64,000 nucleotides of DNA from Flavobacterium sp. UBA7663 (lineage in GTDB: Bacteria; Bacteroidota; Bacteroidia; Flavobacteriales; Flavobacteriaceae). The notes beneath the pieces were generated by a model, which was not told the DNA's origin, ran no database searches, and saw only the letters and a program-made list of their open reading frames with translations. The stretch is from the NCBI RefSeq assembly GCF_002483315.1, contig NZ_DLHR01000001.1:1-64000 (forward strand), in the 5' to 3' direction. Below, piece after piece: positions 1-7,905 of this stretch (positions are counted from its first letter, which is position 1; each line of letters opens with the position of its first letter). The position numbers and the translations under genes were made by a program.

Positions 1-65
1 TTTGAATTGGAATCAGGTGGTCACTTTAAATTGGAATTGGGTTGTCAATATCACTGGAATTTGCA
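1..65. mobile_element. Right or left end of an IS21-like insertion sequence (partial)
   Basis: The first 65 bases hold two and a half imperfect tandem units of about 24 bp that share TTGGAAT and GGTGGTCA / GGGTTGTCA, followed by ACTGGAATTTGCA. Multiple terminal repeats of this kind are typical transposase-binding sites of IS21-family (IstA/IstB) elements. Read outward, the end would be TGCAAATTCC, with a terminal TG/CA dinucleotide as in that family. The adjacent integrase reading frame loses its family sequence exactly here. The transposase genes lie outside the window, so the family assignment is an inference from the repeats alone. Confidence 0.5.
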
Positions 66-890
66 ATCTATGCCAATTACAATATTAGATTTTGTTAAAT
101 TGAAGACATCAATGTACGCAAGTCCAGTGAAACATGAGAATATAAACATATCGCGAACTAACTCTAATCGTTTTATTTTAAATTCTTTATTAAGCAAAGA
201 TTCAATTTCATCTTCTGATAAATAAGTTCTTTCAATTTCTTTTACTTTACCTTTATAATTTAAGAAAGGGTCTTTTTCAATCCAACCATTTACATAACAC
301 TGCTTAACTATTTTGCCAAAGTTTCTAATGTATTTTATGGTTGAATTATTATTGCAGTTTTTAGTGTTTCTCAAGTAGAAATCAAAATCGTTGATGAAAG
401 CAATATCTACTTGTTTTATAGAAATATCATTAAGGTTATATTGATATTTTAAAAAATCTTTAGTGTGGCTTAACGCTGTTTCATACTTCTTATAAGTGTT
501 TATTGCGAATTCTTTTCCAATTAGTTCTTTCATTCGTTTGTTATGGTCTTCAAAAATAACCATTAGTTTACGCTGTCTTTCCTCAACTCCTAAGAATTTA
601 TTTTTGAATGTTTGAGCATTAATTTCCAAGTTATTGTTTACCATCCATTTTTCAGTTTCATATGCTTTTGCATTTAAAATGTCTAGGTAACTATTAATTA
701 GTCTAGCTTCTTCAGAATTACCTTTTATTTTACCTGCTGAGGTATTCCATTTTGATTTTTCTACAAACTTAGATGTGCTTAATTCAATACGAGTGCCGTT
801 AATTGTTATTCTTTGATAAATGGGAAGTAAGCCATTTTTTGAAGCTTTAGAACTTTTCACGTAGAAAAGTATAGACATTTTGTGTTTCAT
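51..890 (-). pseudogene. Tyrosine recombinase (integrase), 3' truncated
   Basis: The 279-residue product matches the Bacteroidetes conjugative-transposon/phage type of tyrosine integrase. It has an N-terminal arm-binding domain (about residues 1-95), a SAM-like core-binding domain (about 110-205) and only the first part of the catalytic domain, which begins near residue 215 with the family segment FSCFTGLAYIDV. Everything after about residue 275 is missing, including the HxxR and catalytic Tyr motifs; full members run to about 400 residues. The frame ends in TGA just inside an IS21-like end, which suggests disruption by the insertion. The gene lies 250 bp from the 3' end of ssrA, the usual place for an integrase of an ssrA-integrated island. 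It should be inactive unless the remainder can be restored. Confidence 0.75.
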
Positions 891-971
891 TTTGTGGTGA
901 CTTTAATGTTATTCAAATTAATTATTTAATCCTTATTTGTCAAGATGTTCATCTTTTGAACTGCTTGCTAT

Positions 972-1041
972 CATTGGTTTTGTGAGAAATTCGGTTACCC
1001 TAATTTTAATTTTTTTCGGGTAACCGATTTTACCACCAATG
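972..1041. repeat. Nested inverted repeats between integrase and ssrA
   Basis: CGGTTACCC (992-1000) pairs with GGGTAACCG (1018-1026), and outside it CATTGGT (972-978) pairs with ACCAATG (1035-1041). The pair lies between the integrase start and the ssrA 3' end, where integrase/excisionase arm sites of an island would be expected. It could also be a transcription terminator or an operator of the integrase. The symmetry is seen directly; the role is inferred. Confidence 0.4.
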
Positions 1042-1073
1042 GTTTGAGATTTAATAGATAATTTGAATAGTAC

Positions 1074-1116
1074 CAAAAACAAAAAAGCCTGTAAATCATA
1101 CGATTTACAGGCTTTT
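1074..1116 (-). terminator. Rho-independent terminator of ssrA
   Basis: A 15-bp perfect stem (AAAAGCCTGTAAATC, loop ATAC, complementary arm to 1116) is followed on the minus strand by a run of Ts. It lies about 20 bases past the mature 3' end of tmRNA. Confidence 0.85.
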
Positions 1117-1137
1117 AGTCTGTTTTGAATTTGTTTT

Positions 1138-1534
1138 AGTGGAGTCGGAGAGAATCGAACTCTCGTCCAAACAAGCAATCAAAAAGCTTTCTACACGCTT
1201 AGTTTCTTCTTGAATTTTCGACCAAAAGCAAGGCTAGAAACTGCCACTTTTAGCTTAGCTTTATCAGTGTCAAGAAGGATTTAAAGCATTACCTTCTCTA
1301 GGTTTACTTTTACGGTTCTCCTAAACCAACCGCCATAAACCAAGGCTTTTGAGGAGAATCCAGCTTTCCTACCTAGTAGGAACTTGGCAAATCTTACTAT
1401 AATTCAGATTAAGCAGCTAAAGCGTAATTATTTTCGCCGTTTATAGGTTTGTACATTTGGATTTACGAGCTAAACATACAATGCTCGACGTGCTTACTAA
1501 TCAATTCCACTCGCTGTCAAAACCAGTCGACCCC
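1138..1534 (-). ncRNA. ssrA: Transfer-messenger RNA (tmRNA)
   Basis: tmRNA rescues ribosomes stalled on broken mRNAs and adds a degradation tag. On the minus strand the RNA begins GGGGTCGACTGG (from 1534) and ends CGACTCCA, so the tRNA-like acceptor stem pairs GGGGTCG with CGACTCC. The T-arm sequence GTTCGATTC is seen near 1155. The 3' CCA is not encoded (the DNA reads ACTA). The tag frame runs from 1438 to 1409: GGC GAA AAT AAT TAC GCT TTA GCT GCT TAA, giving GENNYALAA. A strong terminator follows. The 3' end faces a truncated integrase gene, so ssrA is the likely attachment site of an island that extends out of the window to the left. Confidence 0.96.
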
Positions 1535-1583
1535 ATGTGTAATAAGTAGTGTTTTTGAATAATGTTTTACTCAAAAAGTGAGC

Positions 1584-1591
1584 CAAAAATA
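1584..1591 (-). promoter_or_regulatory. Possible -7 box for ssrA
   Basis: The minus strand reads TATTTTTG, a match to the Bacteroidetes -7 box TAnnTTTG, about 50 bases upstream of the mature tmRNA 5' end. The -33 element is not clear. Confidence 0.35.
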
Positions 1592-1617
1592 CTACCAATT
1601 TTTCAATAAAAAAACTA

Positions 1618-1648
1618 TTGTGCAAACTAAAGTAAAAAGTTATATTTG
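1618..1648 (+). promoter_or_regulatory. Promoter of the 1688 dehydrogenase gene
   Basis: TTG at 1618-1620 and TATATTTG at 1641-1648, separated by 20 bases, match the Bacteroidetes promoter pattern. The start codon follows 39 bases later. Confidence 0.6.
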
Positions 1649-1687
1649 TAACATTAAATCAATATTCAGTTATAAATACTGTTGACT

Positions 1688-2911
1688 ATGAAGTTTGGAA
1701 TCATCAAAGAAAGAAAAAATCCACCGGATAGAAGAGTAGTTTTTACTCCAGAAGAGTTAGTACGCTTACAATCAGAACATCCAGAAGCAGAAATAAAAGT
1801 GGAAAGTTCAGATATCAGAATTTTCTCTGATGACCAATATCGTAATTTAGGACTTAATGTCACTACCGATTTATCAGATTGTGACGTGCTTTTTGGAGTA
1901 AAAGAAGTGCCAGTAGATGCTTTAATTCCAAATAAAAAATACTTTTTCTTTTCGCATACGATCAAAAAACAGCCATACAACCGCAAATTGTTAAAAGCTA
2001 TTTTAGATAAAAATATCGAATTATACGATCATGAAACTATCGTAGATGCTACCAATCACAGATTAATTGGCTTTGGTCGTTATGCTGGTTTAGTAGGGGC
2101 TTTTAATGGATTCAGAGGATTCGGAATCAAATATGATTTATTCACTTTACCAAAAGCAGAAACCTTAAGTGGTAAAGAAGATTTAATCGCACGTTTAAAA
2201 CGCCAAACGCTTCCAAATATTAAAATTGTACTTACAGGTCACGGAAAAGTAGGAATGGGAGCAAAAGAAATTTTAGATGGAATTAAAATCAAGCAAGTTA
2301 ATGTTGACGACTTTTTAAATAAAAACTATACAGAGCCTGTTTACACTCAAATCGACGTATTGGATTATAACAAACGTATTGATGGTCAGGTTTTAGATAA
2401 TACTGATTTTTATAAAAACCCACAAGATTACATTTCTAATTTTGAACGTTTTACGAAAGTTGCTGATATGTACATCGCTGGACATTTTCACGGAAACGGT
2501 TCGCCAGATATTTTAACTCGTGAAATGCTTCGTGCTGCTGATAATAAAATTCAAGTAGTTGCCGATATTTCTTGTGATGTAGATGGACCAGTAGCTTGTA
2601 CAATTAAAGCATCAACAATTGCAGATCCATTTTTTGGATATTTACCAAGCGAACACAAAGAAGTTTCGTATACACATCCGGCTTCTATCATGGTGATGTC
2701 AGTTGATAATTTACCTTGTGAATTACCTAAAGACGCTAGTGAAGGTTTTGGCGAAATGTTTATGAAACATGTAATTCCAGCTTTCTTCAACGGAGATAAA
2801 GACGGAATTCTTCAAAGAGCCAAAATTACAGAAAAAGGTCAACTTACAGAACGTTTTAAATATCTACAAGATTACGTTGACGAAAAACAAGAAGCTATAG
2901 CTACTAATTAA
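1688..2911 (+). CDS. AlaDH/PNT-family NAD(P)-dependent dehydrogenase, saccharopine dehydrogenase (lysine-forming)-like
   Basis: The 407-residue protein has the N-terminal AlaDH/PNT domain with PDRRVVFTPEE near residue 14 and then GVKEVP and FFSHTIKKQ, which hold a Lys and a His like the catalytic pair of fungal saccharopine dehydrogenase. The Rossmann motif is GHGKVGMG near residue 180. Family members interconvert an amino acid (alanine, or saccharopine to lysine plus 2-oxoglutarate) and its oxo acid with NAD. The long C-terminal part fits the saccharopine dehydrogenase branch better than alanine dehydrogenase, but the substrate cannot be fixed from sequence alone. I chose ATG 1688 over the in-frame TTG at 1682. 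The gene has its own promoter and a strong terminator, so it is monocistronic. It should be cytoplasmic. Confidence 0.85.
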   Translation: MKFGIIKERKNPPDRRVVFTPEELVRLQSEHPEAEIKVESSDIRIFSDDQYRNLGLNVTTDLSDCDVLFGVKEVPVDALIPNKKYFFFSHTIKKQPYNRKLLKAILDKNIELYDHETIVDATNHRLIGFGRYAGLVGAFNGFRGFGIKYDLFTLPKAETLSGKEDLIARLKRQTLPNIKIVLTGHGKVGMGAKEILDGIKIKQVNVDDFLNKNYTEPVYTQIDVLDYNKRIDGQVLDNTDFYKNPQDYISNFERFTKVADMYIAGHFHGNGSPDILTREMLRAADNKIQVVADISCDVDGPVACTIKASTIADPFFGYLPSEHKEVSYTHPASIMVMSVDNLPCELPKDASEGFGEMFMKHVIPAFFNGDKDGILQRAKITEKGQLTERFKYLQDYVDEKQEAIATN

Positions 2912-2913
2912 TA

Positions 2914-2940
2914 AAAAGCCCGATGTGAATCGGGTTTTTT
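2914..2940 (+). terminator. Rho-independent terminator
   Basis: The stem AAGCCCGAT / ATCGGGTTT with loop GTGA is followed by six Ts, directly after the dehydrogenase stop codon. Confidence 0.85.
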
Positions 2941-2967
2941 GTTTTTATAATAAAACGTATATATTTG
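2937..2967 (+). promoter_or_regulatory. Promoter of the MFS transporter gene, overlapping the upstream terminator
   Basis: TTTTG at 2937-2941 and TATATTTG at 2960-2967 (18 bases apart) form a Bacteroidetes-type promoter. The -33 element is formed by the T-tract of the preceding terminator. The start codon lies 21 bases after the -7 box. Confidence 0.6.
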
Positions 2968-2987
2968 TTAAAACTAATCAAAAACTA

Positions 2988-4643
2988 ATGAGCAATCAAA
3001 TCAAAACCAATTATCCTGCATTATATACACTAATTACAGTGTTTTTCTTTTGGGGATTTATCGCAGCTGGAAACAGTATTTTTATTCCTTTTTGTAAAAG
3101 TTATTTCTCACTAGATCAATTTCAATCACAGTTGGTTGATTTTGCTTTTTATACCGCTTATTACATAGGAGCCTTATTATTGTTTGCTTTGGGTGATTTG
3201 TCTGGAAAAGATATCGTAGGAAAATGGGGTTATAAGAAAAGTATTGTTTACGGATTATTATTTTCGGCTCTAGGAGCTGGCGCCATGATTATTGCCGTTG
3301 AAGCAAGTGTTTACGCCGGAATGTTAGTAGGATTATTTATAGTAGCTTTAGGTTTTTCATTGCAACAAACTGCAGCCAATCCTTTTGCTATTTTATTAGG
3401 TGATCCAAAAACGGGAGCGAGTAGAGTAAATCTTGGAGGCGGAATCAATTCTTTTGGAACTACGATAGGTCCTATTATTGTGGCATTAGCATTATTTGGT
3501 ACAGCTGCATCCGTTTCAGACGAACAGATTAAAACATTAGAACTTAATAAAGTAGTATTACTATATGTTGGAGTAGGCTTATTATTTGTAGCTGCTGCAG
3601 CTTTATTTTGGTTTTCAAAAAAAGTACCTAGCGGAATTGCAAACGAACCAATGGAAAAGGCTAATAAAGCATTAAGAACATTAGTTATTATGACAGTTTT
3701 ATTAGCTGCTTGTTTTGTGCCTATTTTTAAAACCTATCAATTAGATACAACTAATTATTCTCCAGCTGATTTTTCAGATTTAGAACAATACAGAATGCTT
3801 TGGCTTTCAGGTGCTTTATTAGTAGTTGTAGGTGGTTTGATGTTTTCTTACACATCCGCAAAAAAGAAATCGGAAGGTTGGGGAGCAATGCAATATCCTC
3901 AATTGGTTTTAGGAATGTTAGCGATATTTACCTATGTTGGAGTAGAAGTTGCTGTTGGAAGTAATTTAGGTGAATTATTAAAATTAGATGAATTTGGAGG
4001 TTTACAATCTTCAGAAATTGCACCTTACATTTCAATGTATTGGGGAAGTTTAATGATTGGAAGATGGGCAGGAGCTATCAGTGTTTTCAATTTGCAAGGA
4101 ATGAAGAAAACATTAGCTTTACTTATTATACCAATTATCGCATTCGGAATTATTTTAGGAGTGAATATCATTTCTGGAAAAGATATGAAACCCTTGTATT
4201 GGTATATCGTTTGTGTGATTATTCAAATTATAGCTTTCTTTTTGAGTAAAGATAAACCGGCAAGAACCTTAATGATTTTTGGAACTTTTGGTGTAATTGC
4301 TATGTTAATTGGATTATTTAGCACAGGAACAATTGCTATTTATGCCTTTTTATCTGGTGGATTGGCTTGTAGTATTATGTGGCCTTCTATTTTTAGTTTG
4401 TCAATTATTGGATTAGGAAAATATACTTCGCAAGGTTCAGCTTTCTTGGTAATGATGATTTTAGGTGGTGGAATTATTCCTCCCTTACAAGGAAAATTAT
4501 CTGATATTATAGGAATTCACCAATCGTATATTGTAGCGGTTGTTTGTTTCGCTTATTTGACTTTATTTGCTGTATTAGTAAAAGGTATTTTGAAAAAACA
4601 AAACATCGATGTAGATGCTATTGAAGCGGAGGGAAGTCATTAG
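2988..4643 (+). CDS. Sugar MFS transporter, FucP-like
   Basis: The 551-residue inner-membrane protein has about 12-14 hydrophobic segments and the opening pattern of the FucP/glucose-galactose family (WGFIAAGNSIFIPFCK, then FALGDLSGKDIVGKWGYKK in the loop after helix 2, and QQTAANPFAILLGDP). Family members import hexoses or fucose with protons or sodium. The protein is longer than the usual 420-440 residues because of an extra hydrophobic stretch and loop between about residues 215 and 300. ATG 2988 is chosen over an upstream in-frame start because the promoter lies just before it and the preceding residues look non-coding. The substrate is not known. Confidence 0.85.
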   Translation: MSNQIKTNYPALYTLITVFFFWGFIAAGNSIFIPFCKSYFSLDQFQSQLVDFAFYTAYYIGALLLFALGDLSGKDIVGKWGYKKSIVYGLLFSALGAGAMIIAVEASVYAGMLVGLFIVALGFSLQQTAANPFAILLGDPKTGASRVNLGGGINSFGTTIGPIIVALALFGTAASVSDEQIKTLELNKVVLLYVGVGLLFVAAAALFWFSKKVPSGIANEPMEKANKALRTLVIMTVLLAACFVPIFKTYQLDTTNYSPADFSDLEQYRMLWLSGALLVVVGGLMFSYTSAKKKSEGWGAMQYPQLVLGMLAIFTYVGVEVAVGSNLGELLKLDEFGGLQSSEIAPYISMYWGSLMIGRWAGAISVFNLQGMKKTLALLIIPIIAFGIILGVNIISGKDMKPLYWYIVCVIIQIIAFFLSKDKPARTLMIFGTFGVIAMLIGLFSTGTIAIYAFLSGGLACSIMWPSIFSLSIIGLGKYTSQGSAFLVMMILGGGIIPPLQGKLSDIIGIHQSYIVAVVCFAYLTLFAVLVKGILKKQNIDVDAIEAEGSH

Positions 4644-4670
4644 AAATATAAAGTAAAAAGAACAAAGTAT

Positions 4671-4714
4671 AGAACTCCGTCAGAATTTAAAACTCTGACG
4701 GAGTTCTGTTTTTT
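4671..4714. terminator. Bidirectional terminator between convergent genes
   Basis: A 14-bp perfect stem (AGAACTCCGTCAGA and its complement at 4694-4707) is followed by T6 on the plus strand. It separates the transporter gene (+) from creD (-). Confidence 0.85.
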
Positions 4715-6008
4715 ATTTATTCCATTCAATCTTTCTCGAGAAATACATCACAGCAGCTAATATTAAGAACAATCCAATGCTGCCAACTAACAACGCATAA
4801 TCTTCTAATTGGATAATTACATAAATAAAAGTATATAAAACACTCAACGAAGCTCCAATGAACATTGGGAATTTTTTATCCTTTAAAATGGAAATCGAAT
4901 AAAGCGAAATCATAATGATTACCGATGCTCCAGCAATCAAGTAAGCAAATGAAAACGTACTGTGTTCAGTAATCGAAATCAATAAGGTATAAAACATAAT
5001 CAAAGCAATTCCAATCATTGAATATTGAAAAATATGAATGTTGATTTTACTTATCGACTGAATTAAAAAGAAAATCAAAAACGTTAATCCAATAACTAAA
5101 AAACCATATTTAGAAGCACGTTCGTTTTGTTGATATTCGTCAACTGGCGTAATGAAATCTACTGCAAAAGCGTATTTTCCTAATTCAGGTAAAACTTCAA
5201 AATAGTTTTGTGCAAACGGACGATTGAAGTGTAATATTTTCCAATTAGCTTCAAAACCGTTATCTGTAATTTCTCTTGAAATAGGTGAGAAGTTTCCGTT
5301 AAAGTTCGGCGAATTCCAATTAGAGGTTATCTTGGCATCAGTAGTTTTTCCAATCGGAACCATTTTTACTTGCTTACTTCCATTGAACGAAATGGTAAAG
5401 TTGTATTTTGCTTCGTTTTGAATATTTTGGTAATTAAAATAATTGGTTTCTAGGCTTTCAATGCTATCATTCGAACTGCTTGCTACCGATTCAAAAGCCA
5501 AATTCTGATTCCCAATTTTCATTTTTACTTCATCTTTCAGACTTTTCAAGTTGGTAGTACGAATTAAAATTTTAGCACGATTCCAATAAATATTTTCAGC
5601 AGGAATTCCTTTTGAAGCGAAATTTGGATTGGTATAATTTCCATCAAATTGCATTTTGGTGGTAAACACATTCGATTTGTAAATACTTCTTTCCAAAGGT
5701 TTTACCATGGTAACTTCGGTTTTGTTGTTCAAGGTTTCTGGAAAGAAATAGGCATAATTATTAGCACCCGACATTGGGTCTTTGTAAGGTACTTTTAAAA
5801 TTGGTCCGTAAAAATAAACGGAATTTCCCCATTTGGAAGTGGTTTCGGTAATGACTTCTTTTTGACGTTGACTTCTCTCTACAATTAATTCTTGCACTAA
5901 AGCAAGCGGAATGATTAATACTATGGTTAGAATCCCAACCATAATCATTTTAGCGGTTGTGGTTTGAAAGAACGGTACTTTTGGTTCTTGTTGAAATTGT
6001 GTTTCCAT
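4713..6008 (-). CDS. creD: CreD-family inner-membrane protein
   Basis: The 431-residue protein has one N-terminal membrane helix (about residues 20-42), a large extracytoplasmic domain (about 45-300) and six closely spaced helices at the C terminus, the layout of CreD. The segment SKWGNSVYFYGPILKVPY is characteristic. In gamma-proteobacteria CreD responds to the CreBC two-component system and affects envelope integrity; in Bacteroidetes it is usually found, as here, downstream of a small winged-helix regulator. It is the last gene of a run that starts with the Coq4-like gene at 6907. Its molecular function is not established. Confidence 0.9.
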   Translation of the reverse strand: METQFQQEPKVPFFQTTTAKMIMVGILTIVLIIPLALVQELIVERSQRQKEVITETTSKWGNSVYFYGPILKVPYKDPMSGANNYAYFFPETLNNKTEVTMVKPLERSIYKSNVFTTKMQFDGNYTNPNFASKGIPAENIYWNRAKILIRTTNLKSLKDEVKMKIGNQNLAFESVASSSNDSIESLETNYFNYQNIQNEAKYNFTISFNGSKQVKMVPIGKTTDAKITSNWNSPNFNGNFSPISREITDNGFEANWKILHFNRPFAQNYFEVLPELGKYAFAVDFITPVDEYQQNERASKYGFLVIGLTFLIFFLIQSISKINIHIFQYSMIGIALIMFYTLLISITEHSTFSFAYLIAGASVIIMISLYSISILKDKKFPMFIGASLSVLYTFIYVIIQLEDYALLVGSIGLFLILAAVMYFSRKIEWNK

Positions 6009-6043
6009 GATGTTTGATTTATAATTTTATTAAGTTAATGTGT

Positions 6044-6343
6044 TTAAAGAGTTGAGATTACAATTAGAAAGTAGACGAATGAGATAGGTACATTAGCAAA
6101 TAGAATTAATGCTTGTCTTTCGATTTTATGCCTACTTTGAATCTCAGTAAACCAATCAATTATAAGTTTCAAAAACATTAATCCGTTTACAAGAAATGCA
6201 ATCAATACATAATAAATTCCGATTACTATTATTATATCCGATTTTTTAAATATAAAATGAAGTAATAATAATACTGTACCAATTCCAAACGATACAATTG
6301 CCATTTGAATAGCAAGAGGAAGCTTTAAAAAATCTTTTTCCAT
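6044..6343 (-). CDS. Small membrane protein, four predicted helices
   Basis: The 99-residue protein is mostly hydrophobic, with about four membrane segments and charged loops (KKSD near 35, RHKIERQ near 72). I do not recognise a named family. It sits 35 bp upstream of creD in the same operon, so a role with CreD in the envelope is possible but unproven. Confidence 0.7.
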   Translation of the reverse strand: MEKDFLKLPLAIQMAIVSFGIGTVLLLLHFIFKKSDIIIVIGIYYVLIAFLVNGLMFLKLIIDWFTEIQSRHKIERQALILFANVPISFVYFLIVISTL

Positions 6344-6450
6344 GTGGTTTTTATTTTTGTTTTAGCCTCAGTACTGATGTTTTTTGTGATTTCAATTCCG
6401 ATAAAGAATAAAATTCCGATCGTCATACTAATGTTAATGAGTTTGTTCAT
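6325..6450 (-). CDS. Small membrane peptide (41 residues)
   Basis: A short frame begins at ATG 6450, one base after the stop codon of the Coq4-like gene, and overlaps the start of the next gene by 19 bases. The product starts MNKLINISMTIGILFFIGIE and has one hydrophobic segment followed by a Lys-rich tail. The tight packing with both neighbours suggests translational coupling. No family is recognised and coding is not certain. Confidence 0.45.
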   Translation of the reverse strand: MNKLINISMTIGILFFIGIEITKNISTEAKTKIKTTWKKIF

Positions 6451-6451
6451 G

Positions 6452-6907
6452 TTATTGAATATTAAATGTTTGTTGAATAGTTGAAAGCGGCATTGAAAGC
6501 ATTTTAAAAAAGTCTAAATCATAAAACTGATGTGCTTTTTTACCTCTTTTATAATTATTGTAAAAGCTTTTATATTCAAAAGGGTAGAAGAGTATACCAG
6601 TACCAATCACAATAAAAACAAACGGACTTCTTTTTCCATTTCCTAATAATATAAATTGCATATCAATTTCATCTTTAACTGAAATTCCTGTATTGGTCAA
6701 CACATGAAAAACATCATGTTCTTCCAAAGTAGCTTGAATATTGAAATTGTATTTTAGCAAAAAACAACCATAATGAAATCCCAAACTGTCTTGAGGAAGT
6801 TTTAGAAAATCTTGAAATGAAATATCCCAAGCTTTAGTTTGTTTAAACAAAAACTGATAAGGAACTTTGATGATTCGGTACAAGGTTTCAATTATGATTT
6901 CTTTCAT
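6452..6907 (-). CDS. Coq4-like protein
   Basis: The 151-residue protein carries the Coq4 metal-binding signature HDxxH-x11-E exactly: H64, D65, H68 and E80. Coq4 organises ubiquinone biosynthesis in eukaryotes and acts on the quinone ring. Flavobacteria normally use menaquinone, so the role here is open. The gene heads an operon with two small membrane proteins and creD, and a palindromic operator lies 20 bp upstream of its start. The protein is shorter than mitochondrial Coq4 (about 220-260 residues) because it lacks the N-terminal part. Confidence 0.7.
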   Translation of the reverse strand: MKEIIIETLYRIIKVPYQFLFKQTKAWDISFQDFLKLPQDSLGFHYGCFLLKYNFNIQATLEEHDVFHVLTNTGISVKDEIDMQFILLGNGKRSPFVFIVIGTGILFYPFEYKSFYNNYKRGKKAHQFYDLDFFKMLSMPLSTIQQTFNIQ

Positions 6908-6926
6908 TTTTTATTAAATTTAAAAG

Positions 6927-6945
6927 TACTTTGAATTTCAAAGTA
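6927..6945. promoter_or_regulatory. Palindromic operator, copy 1
   Basis: TACTTTG-AATTT-CAAAGTA is a perfect palindrome with a 5-bp centre, 20 bp upstream of the Coq4-like gene. The same arms and flanks occur at 8537-8555. The winged-helix regulator encoded at 6965-7261 is the obvious candidate to bind both sites. Confidence 0.65.
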
Positions 6946-6964
6946 AATAGATAAAAAAATAGAT

Positions 6965-7261
6965 TTAACTTTTTTTGATTAATTTTTCAAGCGCCTCGAT
7001 GTGAGAAGTAAAAGCAATTCTTCCTTCTTTTGTAGCACTATATTTTGTGTTGGGCTTTTTGCCAATAAACTGTTTCTCAATTTGAATGTAATTTTCTAAT
7101 TCTAATGCTTTAGTATGCGAAGCTAAGTTGCCATCGGTTACGCCTAAAAGTTCCTTTAGCATATTAAAATCAGCACTTTCATTGACCATCAATATCGACA
7201 TAATCCCCAAACGAATTCGGTGATCAAAGGCCTTGTTAATATTTTGGATGATGTTAAGCAT
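6965..7261 (-). CDS. Winged-helix transcriptional regulator
   Basis: The 98-residue protein has the ArsR/MarR-like fold of the HTH_34 type: helix AFDHRIRLGIMSILM, recognition region TDGNLASHTKALELENYIQIEK (about residues 42-63), and a wing with GKKPNTKYSATKEG. It should be a dimeric DNA-binding repressor. It lies between two genes controlled by copies of the same palindrome, third in an operon that starts at 8529. In related genomes this regulator sits next to creD, as here. No metal- or ligand-binding motif is obvious. Confidence 0.85.
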   Translation of the reverse strand: MLNIIQNINKAFDHRIRLGIMSILMVNESADFNMLKELLGVTDGNLASHTKALELENYIQIEKQFIGKKPNTKYSATKEGRIAFTSHIEALEKLIKKS

Positions 7262-7277
7262 GATTTAGTTTAAAAGG

Positions 7278-7904
7278 TTAATAGTTATCGAATATAGTTT
7301 CAACCATATTTGATTCATATAATTGAGAAGGCGCAACAACTGCCTCGTTATAAGGAATTTTATTACCATATCTTTCCTTCATAATACTTTTTACAATCGG
7401 ACTATCGAGATTAAAATCCTTAAGTTTTTTGGTTTTACATAATTCAATATTAGCTCCACTTTTATAAATTTTCCAAACCAATTCAGAACAATATATTTTA
7501 TCATCACTCCATTCAAAGTATAAATCATAATCTTTGTTATTCATTGATTTTCCGTAAGACTTCATTTTTAGTAAAACTTCATTAGTCAATATTTTATCTG
7601 AGTTTCTTAATCTTTTTACAGCATATTTAGCATCTTTTCCATGAGAAATCCAATCTTCAAGCAAAGTCATTTTAACAGGTTGAACCGCTTCATATACGTA
7701 AGTTTTACCATTTTCAATAAAGATGATTCCACAATGAGAAAATTTTGAATTAGTTGCAATTTTAACTGCTTCACATTGTTTAGATTGTGAAGTTTGAAAA
7801 ATGATATCACCATTTTGAAAAGCAACTTCTTTACTATTGATTTCTTTACAATTAAATGAAATAAAAATTAAACCAAAGAAAAGCGATACAATTAGATTTT
7901 TCAT
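7278..7904 (-). CDS. YiiX-type permuted NlpC/P60 (papain-like) hydrolase, exported
   Basis: The 208-residue protein starts with a signal sequence; a Cys at residue 19 may be lipidated. It then has the YiiX/YebB features: FQNGDIIFQ, the catalytic His in SHCGI (H57) and the catalytic Cys in YCSELVWKIY (C139), in the order of the circularly permuted family. Such enzymes cleave amide or ester bonds in cell-envelope or lipid substrates. It lies between a membrane protein and the winged-helix regulator with gaps of 1 and 16 bp, which means one operon. Confidence 0.8.
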   Translation of the reverse strand: MKNLIVSLFFGLIFISFNCKEINSKEVAFQNGDIIFQTSQSKQCEAVKIATNSKFSHCGIIFIENGKTYVYEAVQPVKMTLLEDWISHGKDAKYAVKRLRNSDKILTNEVLLKMKSYGKSMNNKDYDLYFEWSDDKIYCSELVWKIYKSGANIELCKTKKLKDFNLDSPIVKSIMKERYGNKIPYNEAVVAPSQLYESNMVETIFDNY

Positions 7905-7905
7905 C

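Noticed and set aside
933..1178. 81-residue reading frame on the minus strand next to ssrA
   Set aside because: It runs through the tmRNA 3' end and its terminator, and the product has no sensible composition.
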